In this document: piece after piece, positions 7,869 to 16,639 of the stretch
How positions within the stretch are numbered: the first letter of the stretch is position 1
Layout: each line of letters opens with the position of its first letter
The notes under the pieces: generated by a model
Databases searched by the model: none
Told to the model about the DNA's origin: nothing
What the model saw: only the letters and a program-made list of their open reading frames with translations
From: Cyclonatronum proteinivorum
GTDB lineage: Bacteria > Bacteroidota > Rhodothermia > Balneolales > Cyclonatronaceae
Assembly: GCF_003353065.1 (NCBI RefSeq)
Contig: NZ_CP027806.1
Location: forward strand, 902,997 to 966,996
Direction of reading: 5' to 3'
DNA: 64,000 nt
Made by a program: the position numbers and the translations under genes

Positions 7869-9428
7869 ATGAAACAAGCGTTATCTCACGAATCTGTAAT
7901 CCTGCGCAACAAGCGCAGATTTCTGATCCCTGCTTTTGCAGTTACGGGCGTAGTTGGTCTCATGCTGCTCAGCTTCAGTACTCCCAAGACCGAGGAAGTA
8001 GCCGAAGTTGAAGAAGCGGATGATGATCGGATTCTTAACGTTAGTGTACAAGAGCCCGTTGAACGGGATTTTGACGCCATCCGTGAGGAAGGTGTACTTC
8101 GTATGATTACCCGCTTTAATTCCAGCTCCTATTTCCTGCACAGGGGAGAAGAGCGCGGGTTCGAGTTTGAGTTTGCCCGCAGGTTCGCGGAGCAAAATAA
8201 TTTGCGCCTTGAAGTTGTAATTGCCGGCAATAATGAAGAGCCGATTGATCTGCTGAATGCAGGGCGCGGTGACCTCATCGCTGCCAATTACAGCATTACT
8301 GATGCTCGCATGCAGTATATCAGTTTTTCTGAGCCTTATAATATCGTTGATCAGGTGCTGGTGTTGCGCGCCGGCGAGCATGTTCCCTACAGCCTCGGCG
8401 AGCTCGAGGATGCTGTTATCAGCGTCCGTCGCGGCAGCTCCTATGTCAAAACGCTCAAGCGGCTCAAAGCAGAATACGGCTACAGCTTCACCATCGACAT
8501 CCTGCCCGAAATGTGGGATACGGAAGCGATTATGTTCGCCATAGCCGACGGGGAGTTTGATATGACCATAGCTGATGCGAATCTGTTTCAGGCCGCATCC
8601 AACTATATCTCCGGCATTGCTTCCGGACCGGTTATTTCCGGTGATGAGCAGATTGCCTGGGGCGTGCGGAGAAATGCGCCGCAGCTTGTGGAACAGATGA
8701 ACCGCTACATCCTGGGGCATTTTTCGATCAGTGATGCGGATATGCTGCCCCGCCGCTCTTCTTTTATGAACGTGCTGCGTCAGCGGTACTTCGATAACAG
8801 ACCGGCCAACTACACGGTGCGCAACTACGGCATGCACCGGGTTACCGGCTACGAAGGCCTGTTTTCGCCCTACGACAGGCTGGTGCAGCCGCTTGCCGAA
8901 GAGTACGGCGTTGACTGGAAGCTTGTGCTTGCCGTAATGGCGCAGGAATCCCGTTTTGATCCCTACGCGAAAAGCCGCATGGGAGCCATTGGCCTGATGC
9001 AGATCATCCCGCGCTTTTCCCCTTTTGAAGAGCACGAGCTGTGGGATCCGGAAACCAATATCCGTGAAGGGCTTCGCTACCTGCGCAAGCACCTCGATCA
9101 TTACAGCTATATGGAAGAGGATAACCGCCTGGCTTTTGCCCTGGCAACCTACAATGCCGGTATGGGACACATGGCCGATGCCCGCAGGCTCACGGTTGAC
9201 CGCAACCGCGATCCCAATAACTGGGATGATGTGGCACAGTCACTGCTGTTGCTGATGCAGCCCCGCTTTTTTAGTCAGGCACGATTCGGATTTGTGCGCG
9301 GCACGGAACCGGTTAACTATGTGACCGAAATCAAGCGCCGTCATACCATGTATCAGAACATGGCGCTATTTGCCAGCGAGGATCCCATCCTGCAGCGCCG
9401 CGACAGCAGCCTGACGTTCATTCCTTAA
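7869..9428 (+). CDS. mltF: MltF-type membrane-bound lytic transglycosylase with substrate-binding-like domain
   Basis: 519 residues. One N-terminal transmembrane segment (about residues 19-38) is followed by an acidic linker, a periplasmic solute-binding-protein family 3 domain (about 65-290; GVLRMITRFNSSSYF, DLIAANYSITDAR, FSEPYNIVDQVLV) and a C-terminal SLT lysozyme-like domain (about 335-500). The SLT catalytic Glu is in VMAQESRFDP, followed by GAIGLMQIIP and ATYNAGMGHM. The enzyme cleaves peptidoglycan glycan strands to 1,6-anhydro products; the binding domain is thought to regulate activity. It appears to be a single-gene unit with a downstream terminator. Confidence 0.94.
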   Translation: MKQALSHESVILRNKRRFLIPAFAVTGVVGLMLLSFSTPKTEEVAEVEEADDDRILNVSVQEPVERDFDAIREEGVLRMITRFNSSSYFLHRGEERGFEFEFARRFAEQNNLRLEVVIAGNNEEPIDLLNAGRGDLIAANYSITDARMQYISFSEPYNIVDQVLVLRAGEHVPYSLGELEDAVISVRRGSSYVKTLKRLKAEYGYSFTIDILPEMWDTEAIMFAIADGEFDMTIADANLFQAASNYISGIASGPVISGDEQIAWGVRRNAPQLVEQMNRYILGHFSISDADMLPRRSSFMNVLRQRYFDNRPANYTVRNYGMHRVTGYEGLFSPYDRLVQPLAEEYGVDWKLVLAVMAQESRFDPYAKSRMGAIGLMQIIPRFSPFEEHELWDPETNIREGLRYLRKHLDHYSYMEEDNRLAFALATYNAGMGHMADARRLTVDRNRDPNNWDDVAQSLLLLMQPRFFSQARFGFVRGTEPVNYVTEIKRRHTMYQNMALFASEDPILQRRDSSLTFIP

Positions 9429-9465
9429 ATGCAGTCAGGGCTGTCACTAGCCTGCATTTAATTTC

Positions 9466-9503
9466 AAAAGCCGTCTTACGTACAAGTAGGGCGGCTTTTT
9501 TTT
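9466..9503 (+). terminator. terminator of the transglycosylase gene
   Basis: Stem AAGCCGYC/GGCGGCTT with a run of eight T. Another hairpin (AAATGCAG at 9427-9434 with CTGCATTT at 9452-9459) lies directly at the stop codon. Confidence 0.8.
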
Positions 9504-9523
9504 GGGAAGGTGAGTAATGCGGG

Positions 9524-9685
9524 TTAAAAAAACACCCAAATCAGCATAAGCAGAATCAGGAGCCATACGCCAATGAGGACGCTTTTCTTCGTCTTGGGCA
9601 GGTCATAGCCGCAAATCGGGCACACCTCAGCGCCGGCCTCAACCATCATCGCGCAAGAGGGACATTCCTGCTTTTTGTCTGACAT
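9524..9685 (-). CDS. 53-residue zinc-ribbon membrane microprotein
   Basis: Small gene read on the minus strand: ATG at 9685-9683, TAA at 9526-9524. The product begins MSDKKQECPSC, continues to EVCPICGYDL, and ends with a single strongly hydrophobic helix (VLIGVWLLILLMLIWVFF). The two CxxC knuckles (residues 8-11 and 24-27) form a zinc-ribbon of the kind found at the N-terminus of small bacterial membrane proteins. The topology is presumably cytoplasmic ribbon, C-terminal anchor. Function unknown; it is convergent with the transglycosylase gene. Confidence 0.8.
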   Translation of the reverse strand: MSDKKQECPSCAMMVEAGAEVCPICGYDLPKTKKSVLIGVWLLILLMLIWVFF

Positions 9686-9829
9686 ATCAAAATGAATTAA
9701 AATTGGGAAGGGTTACTTTGGGAAGACAACCCGTGACGGGTATCAAACGAAATGCTGCATTTCCAAAGTAACGCAATATTTGAAAATTCTGCGACAATCA
9801 ATCCCACAGCTCCGGGCTGCTAATCTGCT

Positions 9830-10213
9830 ATGAAACACCTTGTTTTTGTTTACGGCACCCTCAAAAAAGGCTATCACAATCATCACCTGCTTGATGGAGC
9901 TGATTTTGTGGGCGTTTCTGAGGTGATGGGATATGAACTCTGGGATCTCGGACCTTATCCGGGCATCAGGCCAGCGGCAGAGGCCGGCTCAGCGGTGCAG
10001 GTTGAGATTTACGCCGTTGATGTGCTCACCCTGTCTTTGCTTGATGGTCTGGAGGGCTTTATCGCTGCGGACAATCCGGATAACTACTATGACCGTGTGC
10101 TCACCCGGGATAAACAGCGCAGGCAGGGGTGGATCTATGTGCTTAGAGAAAGCGTATTGCACACTTTTCAGCTCACGAAAAAAGCCCGAAAAGTTCAGGA
10201 TGGCAGGTACTGA
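9830..10213 (+). CDS. gamma-glutamylcyclotransferase-like (AIG2/GGCT fold) protein
   Basis: 127 residues. The start VFVYGTLKKGYHNHHLL is the substrate-loop motif YGTLxxG of the GGCT/AIG2-like fold, and LDGLEGF with the Glu supplies the expected catalytic acid. Family members release 5-oxoproline from gamma-glutamyl amines or peptides, or act on gamma-glutamylamines; the precise substrate here is not evident. A gamma-glutamyltransferase is encoded in the window (34.6-36.3 kb), but far away. Single gene unit. Confidence 0.85.
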   Translation: MKHLVFVYGTLKKGYHNHHLLDGADFVGVSEVMGYELWDLGPYPGIRPAAEAGSAVQVEIYAVDVLTLSLLDGLEGFIAADNPDNYYDRVLTRDKQRRQGWIYVLRESVLHTFQLTKKARKVQDGRY

Positions 10214-10453
10214 GGATAATCTTAATATTAGAACGGGGCCAAAAAAAAATGATTATTTTTTATTACTTTAAATGCTGTAATCACAGTCCTGAGACCCGTA
10301 CATCAGACGAATAGTACACTAAATTTACATTTTATCTGATCGTTAAGCGTAAATACCTGATTAGTTTTTACGAAAAGTTTTGTTGCCTGAGCTATACCAC
10401 AGTCATCTGCCGATTTGCTGTAAAAACATGAATAACCATCAATCCTAAATGCT

Positions 10454-10807
10454 ATGGAAGACAAGTTTGTAATGCTGTATGTAACCACAGCCAATGTTAG
10501 CGAAGCACAGAGTATCGCAAGAACACTCCTGGTTCACAAGCTGATTGCCTGTGCCAACATCCTGCCCAGGGTACAGTCCCTGTACCGCATGGATGGCGTC
10601 ATTACAGAGGATGAGGAAGCCATTATGCTGGTGAAGACCCTCGAAAGTAAGCTTGAAGAGGTTGAAAACAGAATCACGGAGCTACACAGCTATACGGTAC
10701 CCTGTATTCTTCAAATCAGCACCATAAGGGGCAATGACGCCTATATCAACTGGATACACAGCGAGATTACGGGCGACACACCTAAACCGCTCAATCTCAG
10801 CCCCTGA
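10454..10807 (+). CDS. cutA: CutA1 divalent-ion tolerance protein
   Basis: 117 residues, typical CutA length. YVTTANVSEAQSIARTLLVHKLIACANILP is cut into the conserved core: ACAN and the trimer-forming strand ending in LYRMDGVITEDEEAIMLVKT. C-terminal HSYTVPCILQI and NDAYINWI are also family signatures. CutA is a very stable trimer linked genetically to copper tolerance in E. coli; its biochemical role is unclear. Lies between the GGCT-like gene and the enoyl-CoA hydratase-like gene with sizeable gaps, so it is likely independent. Confidence 0.93.
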   Translation: MEDKFVMLYVTTANVSEAQSIARTLLVHKLIACANILPRVQSLYRMDGVITEDEEAIMLVKTLESKLEEVENRITELHSYTVPCILQISTIRGNDAYINWIHSEITGDTPKPLNLSP

Positions 10808-10991
10808 TATAAAATCATTACAGTGCCTTTTTTGTAAGTCCAAAGCAATCAATGATAAGCCGGTGTATTTTTTCAGGGCTTTCAATCAGGCGGGCCCAAA
10901 GTTGTACGATTTCCAGCGGAATTTTCGGTTCGGGTGAGTATTTTGTTCTGATATACCGGAGCAAAGCCTTTAATTCTGATCAAAATCTTCT

Positions 10992-11780
10992 ATGCCTACA
11001 AACAGCAAGCCCGTCATTACTGAAATGCGCGGTGATCATATTTTTATTGCCAAAATAAACCGGCCGCAGGCACATAACGCCATCAGTTTTGAAGTCATGG
11101 ACGGACTCGAATCTGTTTGTGATGAGATTGAACAAAACGAAGATATCAGGGTGCTGATACTCACCGGGGAAGGGCACAAGTTTTTCGCTTCCGGCGGCGA
11201 CCTGAAGCAGTTTGCCGATCTCAAATCTGAGCAGGAAGCCCGCAAGATGTCCATGCGCATGGGGGAAGTGCTTCGCCGCATCGAAAGTGCGGATTGCTGG
11301 ACCATTGCACTCATCAACGGAGACGCGTATGGCGGCGGCTGTGAAGTCATGCTTGCCTTTGATTTCCGGATTGCCGCCAAGCATGCCCGGTTCGGGTTTA
11401 CGCAGGGACGCTTCTATCTCACGCCCGGCTGGGGCGGCCTCACAAGGCTTATTGAGCGCGTGAACCGCTCCACAGCCCTGTTATGGTTGGGCACGCAGGC
11501 GCTGGTAGATACCGAATCCGCGCTCATTGCCGGTCTGATTGATATGGCTGACTCTTCCTCACAGCTCGAAAACCACATCATGGAGATGGCGGAAAGGCTT
11601 TCCGAAAATGATCGGAGAATCATCAAAGTGATGAAAGAGGGCGCAACCTATGCGCAGAAATACCCGCACCGGGAATCCATCAACAATGAGCGTACGGAAT
11701 TTTCAAAGCTTTGGGCAACCGATGAGCATCACCGGCGGGTTGAAGCGTTTCTGAAGCGCAAAAAAACAGACGGCCTCTGA
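10992..11780 (+). CDS. enoyl-CoA hydratase/isomerase (crotonase) family protein
   Basis: 262 residues with the crotonase fold: NRPQAHNAIS, the oxyanion-hole stretch FFASGGDLKQFADL and DAYGGGCEVMLAFDFRIAA. In place of the usual QPE motif, where the first catalytic Glu of hydratases sits, the sequence reads FGFTQGRFYLTPGWGG, with Gln at the Glu position. The PGWGG form is reminiscent of decarboxylase-type crotonases such as ECHDC1, so a true hydratase activity should not be assumed. Transcribed to the right, convergent with the DHH phosphoesterase. Confidence 0.88.
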   Translation: MPTNSKPVITEMRGDHIFIAKINRPQAHNAISFEVMDGLESVCDEIEQNEDIRVLILTGEGHKFFASGGDLKQFADLKSEQEARKMSMRMGEVLRRIESADCWTIALINGDAYGGGCEVMLAFDFRIAAKHARFGFTQGRFYLTPGWGGLTRLIERVNRSTALLWLGTQALVDTESALIAGLIDMADSSSQLENHIMEMAERLSENDRRIIKVMKEGATYAQKYPHRESINNERTEFSKLWATDEHHRRVEAFLKRKKTDGL

Positions 11781-11798
11781 TCCCCGCGCAGTTTCCGG

Positions 11799-11822
11799 AA
11801 TAAGCGCTGATAACGGCTTATT
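11799..11822. terminator. short bidirectional terminator candidate
   Basis: AATAAGC and GCTTATT form a 7-bp stem between two convergent genes. A short TTTT tract follows on the plus strand. Weak but well placed. Confidence 0.4.
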
Positions 11823-12827
11823 TTAAGCGCCCGCAGCCATCTGCGCAAGCTGCGCTTTGGCCGCTTTGAGCACATCTTCTACGGCCTGATCCATATCCGT
11901 ACTCTCGTACCAGGCTCCCGAGGCTTTCTGATGTCCGCCTCCATCGAAATTCCGCGCAAGCAGGTTTACATTGAAATCATCTTTCGAGCGGAAGCTGAGC
12001 TTAATCCGGTCTTCAAACTGTGTAAAAATTACGGCAACCCGCGCATGCTGCAGCGATAGCGGAAACTGCGTGAGACCGTCAAGCTCGTCATATTTACAAC
12101 CGGTTTCGTCCAGATCTTTTTTGTAGATCACCATGGTCGCAATGCCGCTCTCGTCGTCAAGCTTTAGCCGACTCAGAGCTCTTCCGATGAGTGCAAGGTG
12201 CTTGATTTGCCGGTTGTCGAATACCCGCTGAAAGATTTCGTCAACCCTCAGGTCCGCCCGTTCAATCAGGTCGGCTACGATATGGTGAATTTTTGCCCCA
12301 ACGCTGGAAAACCGGAAGCCGCCGGTATCGGTCAGTATTCCCGTGTAGATGGCGGTTGCGGCTTCTTTGGATAGCAGGGAAAGGTCGGTTTGTTCATAAA
12401 GTCCGTAAATCAGCTCCGCGGTAGAAGCTGCCGCGGGAACAGAAACCATGTAGGTGTACCCGTCGAAGGGATCAGGATGATGGTCAATCATGAAGCTGGG
12501 TTTGGTGGTGTTTTCAAACCACTTCATATGCCTGCCAAAGCGCTTCGGGGTGTTTCCGTCTACAAATAAAAGGGCATCACAGCTTTCGAAGGCTTCCTGT
12601 TCGTAAGACTGAATCCCGACGCTGTTATCGAGCCAGGCAATATCAGCGGGCAGCTTGTCGTCATTGTGCGCGATGAATGCAATACCTTTGGCTTTAAGCC
12701 ACAGGCAGACGCCTATTTGCGACCCGATGGCATCTCCATCTGGCCTGACGTGGCTAATTACGGCGATTTTTTTATATTGGCTCAGCTGTCGGGACATCTC
12801 GAACAGCTCTTCATTGTACTCTTGCAT
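11823..12827 (-). CDS. DHH/DHHA1 phosphoesterase (NrnA-like)
   Basis: 334 residues. HVRPDGDAIGSQIG and FMIDHHPDP are the metal-binding motifs of the DHH domain, with further acidic residues in LFVDGNTPKR and TGILTDTGGFRFSS. The C-terminal DHHA1 domain ends in FDGGGHQKASGA, the substrate-binding GGGH motif. The closest functional match is NrnA: nano-RNase that degrades very short RNA and removes the 3' phosphate from pAp. The divergent neighbour is the exosortase-family gene. Confidence 0.9.
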   Translation of the reverse strand: MQEYNEELFEMSRQLSQYKKIAVISHVRPDGDAIGSQIGVCLWLKAKGIAFIAHNDDKLPADIAWLDNSVGIQSYEQEAFESCDALLFVDGNTPKRFGRHMKWFENTTKPSFMIDHHPDPFDGYTYMVSVPAAASTAELIYGLYEQTDLSLLSKEAATAIYTGILTDTGGFRFSSVGAKIHHIVADLIERADLRVDEIFQRVFDNRQIKHLALIGRALSRLKLDDESGIATMVIYKKDLDETGCKYDELDGLTQFPLSLQHARVAVIFTQFEDRIKLSFRSKDDFNVNLLARNFDGGGHQKASGAWYESTDMDQAVEDVLKAAKAQLAQMAAGA

Positions 12828-13041
12828 GATCAGATAACGGACTGTTTGAATAGCGTTTGCATGATGGCCTAAAATAGCGAAATGAAGCCTGTTACACGAA
12901 CGTTTCGTGAATTGCTTTCACTTCCTGCGGTTTAGCTGCGGACGGTAGTACAGCACGAGCGCACCCCTTAGCGACAGACGTCGCGTCCATTACTTTTTTA
13001 TCTGCCTTAACGGGCCGCATTAAAATTCAAATTTAGCACAA

Positions 13042-13569
13042 ATGATTGATTTTAAGGGCAATAAACCCATATTTGTCTTTGCCGGAAAGTTGCTGGCATG
13101 GTTTGCCGTATGGTACCTTTTTTATGAGGTGTGGCTGCTCCCCGATGGCAGGCTTGACGCGTTTTTGTCCGTCAATATCGTCGAGGTTGCTGCAGGTTTG
13201 CTGGGTTTAGGCAGTTTTGAGCTGTTTCAGGCCAACCGGGTGATTGGCATTACGGGCACCAACGGTATTATCGTCGTGAACGGCTGCAACGGCCTTGAAG
13301 CAATCGGCTTGTTTATTGGCTTTGTGATGTCTTATCCCGGCGACGCCATCAAAAGAGCGCTGTTCATCCCCATGGGCATTTTTGTGATTTATCTGGTGAA
13401 TGTGTTTCGGATTGCGGCCCTCGTACTGATTCAGTATTACTACCCTGCCGGCTTCGACTTTGCACACGATTACTCGACCTCCGCAATTTTTTATCTCGCT
13501 ATTTTTGCCATGTGGGTGATCTGGATTAACTTTGGTCACAAGCCCAAATGGGGGAAGCTGGCAGCATGA
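13042..13569 (+). CDS. exosortase/archaeosortase family membrane protein
   Basis: 175-residue multi-pass membrane protein (about five to six helices). The three catalytic residues of the exosortase/archaeosortase superfamily are present in order: Cys in VNGCNGLEAIG, Arg in LVNVFRIAALV, and His in FDFAHDYSTS. Such enzymes process proteins bearing C-terminal PEP-CTERM-like sorting signals and attach them to the envelope. The protein is short, like the single-domain exosortases of Bacteroidota. No substrate with a recognisable C-terminal sorting tail, and no polysaccharide cluster, is nearby, so its target must be encoded elsewhere. Confidence 0.88.
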   Translation: MIDFKGNKPIFVFAGKLLAWFAVWYLFYEVWLLPDGRLDAFLSVNIVEVAAGLLGLGSFELFQANRVIGITGTNGIIVVNGCNGLEAIGLFIGFVMSYPGDAIKRALFIPMGIFVIYLVNVFRIAALVLIQYYYPAGFDFAHDYSTSAIFYLAIFAMWVIWINFGHKPKWGKLAA

Positions 13570-13641
13570 AATCCCGGGCTGTTAATATTGCAGCAGGGGT
13601 GAAACAGTCCTGAGATTTTATTAACTTGATAATCTGTCAGA

Positions 13642-13665
13642 AAAAAGCGTTTCCAAAAGCTTTTT
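13642..13665 (+). terminator. terminator of the exosortase gene
   Basis: AAAAAGC/GCTTTTT stem around a ten-base loop, about 75 bases after the stop codon. Confidence 0.5.
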
Positions 13666-13763
13666 CCGGGCATAAGCAAGTATTTTCAACCCAATTCAAG
13701 TTTCGGCCTGAACAGCGCCGAGGAAATTATTTTTTACCAATAAATCTGTTAAGGGAATTTTAA

Positions 13764-15215
13764 ATGGCAAGAGTTGAAATGGTAATGCCCAAAATGGGCG
13801 AGTCGATTATGGAAGGTACCATTATTGAATGGACCAAAGAAGTGGGCGATTCCATCGAGCAGGACGAAACCATTCTTGAAATCGCCACGGATAAGGTGGA
13901 TTCAGAGGTGCCGGCACCTGAGTCCGGGGTGTTGGTTGAAATTCTCGCTGAAGCCGGTGATGTAATCGAAGTAGGCAAGCCCATTGCCATTATTGAAACA
14001 GACCCTTCTGCAGCTGACAGCGGCGGTGCTTCCGAAAAAGCAGAAGCCGCTCCCGAAACGGCTCAAGCGGAGCCGGAAGCTGAGGCTGAAGCCGAAACAG
14101 TAGCTGAGAAGGAAGAGCCGGCCCCGGCAACAACGGACGCACAAGCTGAGACCGCAGCACCTGTTGAAGGCGATACGCCCCCGCAGCGGCATGGCTCCGA
14201 CGGACGCTTTTTCTCCCCGCTTGTCCGCTCTATTGCGGAAAAAGAGGGCGTTTCCATGGAAGAGCTCGAATCTATTGCCGGTTCAGGTTCTCAGGGCCGT
14301 GTAAATAAGCAGGACCTGCTTGACTATATCGAAAACCGGAAGTCTGCGAAGCCCGCTGCCGCTGCATCAGCTCCGACACCGGCTCCGGCAGCCGCCTCTT
14401 CCACCGGACTCTCACGCCCGGTTGCTTCAACCGCTGCCTCTTCCGGAAGCAAGGGCGCAATCTCTGCCGGTGAAATCAATGTTGGCCGTCCGGTCGAAAA
14501 CGTGGAAATCATCAAGATGGACCGCATGCGCAAGGTCATTGCCGAGCACATGGTGAAGTCCAAACAGACCTCAGCACATGTCACGACTTTTGGCGAGGCA
14601 GATGTCACCAACCTGGTGAAATTCCGCAACAAGCATAAAGACCGTTTCTACAAGGAAAACGGCTTCAAGCTTACCTTCACGCCGTTTTTTGTGGAAGCTA
14701 CCATTCAGGCTTTGCGCGAGTTTCCGCTTATAAACAGCTCTGTTCAGGGTGATGAAATCCACATGAAGCGGGATATCAACTATGGTATTGCCGTGGCACT
14801 GGGTCAGTCCGGCTCAGGCGGATTAATCGTACCTGTCATCAAAAACGCCGGTGAGCTGAATCTGATCGGTCTTGCACGTGCTACCAACGAGCTCGCCGCC
14901 AAGGCACGTAACAAACAGCTCATCCCCGATGACCTCTCGGGCGGTACCTTCACCCTTACCAACTACGGCAGCGTCGGCAACCTGATGGGCACCCCCATCA
15001 TCAACCAGCCGCAGGTCGCAATTTTTGGTACCGGCATCATACAGAAACGCCCAATGGTGCTTGAAGTGGACGGCAACGACGTGATTGCGGTCCGGCACAT
15101 GGTGTATCTCTCTATGAGTTATGATCACCGCATCATCGACGGTGCTCTCGGTGGCGCATACGTACAGCGTGTGAAGCAGCTGCTCGAAGAATTCGACACC
15201 AACCGCAGTATTTAA
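13764..15215 (+). CDS. 2-oxoacid dehydrogenase complex E2 (dihydrolipoyl acyltransferase)
   Basis: 483 residues. The lipoyl domain (1-78) carries the modified Lys44 in IATDKVDSEVP. A long Glu/Ala/Pro-rich linker (about 80-140) leads to the peripheral-subunit-binding domain (about 150-190, starting FFSPLVRSIAEKEGV), a second Ala/Pro linker, then the catalytic domain (about 240-480) with the active-site His in YDHRIIDGALGG. The substrate class is uncertain: lipoyl motif and linkers fit branched-chain or 2-oxoglutarate complexes. E1 and E3 genes are not adjacent. A terminator follows. Confidence 0.92.
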   Translation: MARVEMVMPKMGESIMEGTIIEWTKEVGDSIEQDETILEIATDKVDSEVPAPESGVLVEILAEAGDVIEVGKPIAIIETDPSAADSGGASEKAEAAPETAQAEPEAEAEAETVAEKEEPAPATTDAQAETAAPVEGDTPPQRHGSDGRFFSPLVRSIAEKEGVSMEELESIAGSGSQGRVNKQDLLDYIENRKSAKPAAAASAPTPAPAAASSTGLSRPVASTAASSGSKGAISAGEINVGRPVENVEIIKMDRMRKVIAEHMVKSKQTSAHVTTFGEADVTNLVKFRNKHKDRFYKENGFKLTFTPFFVEATIQALREFPLINSSVQGDEIHMKRDINYGIAVALGQSGSGGLIVPVIKNAGELNLIGLARATNELAAKARNKQLIPDDLSGGTFTLTNYGSVGNLMGTPIINQPQVAIFGTGIIQKRPMVLEVDGNDVIAVRHMVYLSMSYDHRIIDGALGGAYVQRVKQLLEEFDTNRSI

Positions 15216-15249
15216 AACATCTCTTAAAGCACAGGCTTTCATGATTAAA

Positions 15250-15288
15250 ATTCCGGCATCGCAACTTTGTGGTGCCGGATTTTTTTTG
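15250..15288 (+). terminator. terminator of the E2 gene
   Basis: TCCGGCA/TGCCGGA stem with an inner CAACTTTGTGG loop and eight T. Confidence 0.8.
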
Positions 15289-15465
15289 CCTTCGACTTTT
15301 GCCGACATGATGAAAGAACCGGCTGATCTTTATACAGAGATTTTTTGCCGGTATCCCAATTAGCTTATATTTTCAACCCTGCCCTAAACAGAGATCTGCC
15401 CCGAACGAAAGATACTGTCGTGAAACAGACGCACGCGTTTACCCAAACTTTTTAAAAATTTCCAC

Positions 15466-16335
15466 ATGATTACAGCGAACAGCATACACGAAATCCGGAC
15501 TTTTGTAAGCGAACAGAAGCAGGCCGGGAAAACAATCGGATTTGTCCCAACGATGGGCGCGCTGCATGCCGGGCATCTCGACCTGATTCGCGTAGCCCGC
15601 GCCGAAGCGGATATCGTAGTTGCATCTATTTTTGTAAATCCGACGCAGTTTGGTCCAAACGAAGATTTCGCAGCCTATCCCCGCACGCTGGATGACGACC
15701 TGAGGCAGTGCGAACAGGCCGGTGCTGCGGCTGTTTTTTGTCCGGAGAAAGAAGAAGTGTATGGTCCTGAGCCGTTTATCGGTTTCAACCTGAGCAGGCT
15801 GGGCGATTACCTGTGCGGCGCGGCACGACCCGGTCATTTTAACGGGGTGATTCAAATTGTTAACAAACTCTTCAACATCGTGCGCCCTGATGTAGCGGTG
15901 TTCGGGCAGAAGGACATTCAGCAGTTTCGCATCCTTGAAACCATGACGCAGGAGTTCAATCATGACATCCGCATCATCATGGGGCGTACAGTCCGGGCTG
16001 CTGACGGGCTCGCCCTAAGCAGTCGCAACCGCTATCTTTCGCCGCCTGAACGGGTGATTGCGCCTTCCCTTTTTGGTGTGCTTCAGGAAACAAGTCAGGC
16101 CCTGCAAAAACTACCCGCCGGCAGGGATACTAAAACAATGCAGGATGATTTACTTAATAAAGCGGCAATAAAACTCAATGAAGCCGGTTTCAGAACAGAC
16201 TATGTGCAGTGCGTACGCTATCAGGATTTACAGCCCGTCACGCAATTTGAAGCCGATGAAACCTACGTACTCGCCGGTGCAGCCTACCTTGGAAAAGCCC
16301 GCCTGATTGATAACATTCTTTTTACCCTTTTTTGA
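15466..16335 (+). CDS. panC: pantothenate synthetase
   Basis: Joins pantoate and beta-alanine using ATP, the last step of vitamin B5 synthesis. 289 residues, the normal length. The HIGH-type nucleotide-binding motif is in PTMGALHAGHLDLI, the pantoate site in NPTQFGPNEDF, and the KMSKS-like loop in LALSSRNRYLSP. GQKDIQQFRI and MGRTVRAADG are further signatures. No panB or panD next to it. Downstream lies a decayed toxin gene on the opposite strand. Confidence 0.96.
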   Translation: MITANSIHEIRTFVSEQKQAGKTIGFVPTMGALHAGHLDLIRVARAEADIVVASIFVNPTQFGPNEDFAAYPRTLDDDLRQCEQAGAAAVFCPEKEEVYGPEPFIGFNLSRLGDYLCGAARPGHFNGVIQIVNKLFNIVRPDVAVFGQKDIQQFRILETMTQEFNHDIRIIMGRTVRAADGLALSSRNRYLSPPERVIAPSLFGVLQETSQALQKLPAGRDTKTMQDDLLNKAAIKLNEAGFRTDYVQCVRYQDLQPVTQFEADETYVLAGAAYLGKARLIDNILFTLF

Positions 16336-16389
16336 TGAACAGGGGGGAGCTTAGGCGCTGATTTGTTTTGGGGGGCTTCATGATGATAG

Positions 16390-16623
16390 TCAATCTCTCT
16401 CTTTGATGTTGTTTATCAGAAAGACTCTCAGCGCTTCTTTTGATACCTTTCCGCTTGCCAGGTCCATCATAATGCTAAAAAGACTTGCCTGTTCCGCTGT
16501 GATTTGATAGCCGTTGACGTATAAAAAGGTGTACATAGCAATTAAAGCTGTTCGTTTATTGCCATCGAAAAACGGATGATTCTGACAGATGTGAAAGCCG
16601 TATAAAAGGTTAAAAGTATGGCT
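16390..16623 (-). pseudogene. Doc-like Fic toxin, N-terminally truncated remnant
   Basis: Minus-strand reading ends with TGA at 16392-16390. The frame encodes YGFHICQNHPFFDGNKRTALIAM cut here as FHICQNHP and FFDGNKRTAL, the Fic/Doc motif HPFxDGNKRT intact, and then the C-terminal Doc helices. The frame is closed upstream by TAA at 16626-16624, only 13 bases beyond the antitoxin stop codon, and no start codon precedes the motif. About 50-60 N-terminal residues normally present in Doc are missing, which argues for a deletion. Doc toxins phosphorylate EF-Tu; this remnant is unlikely to be made. Confidence 0.8.
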
Positions 16624-16639
16624 TTATTAATGAACCTGA

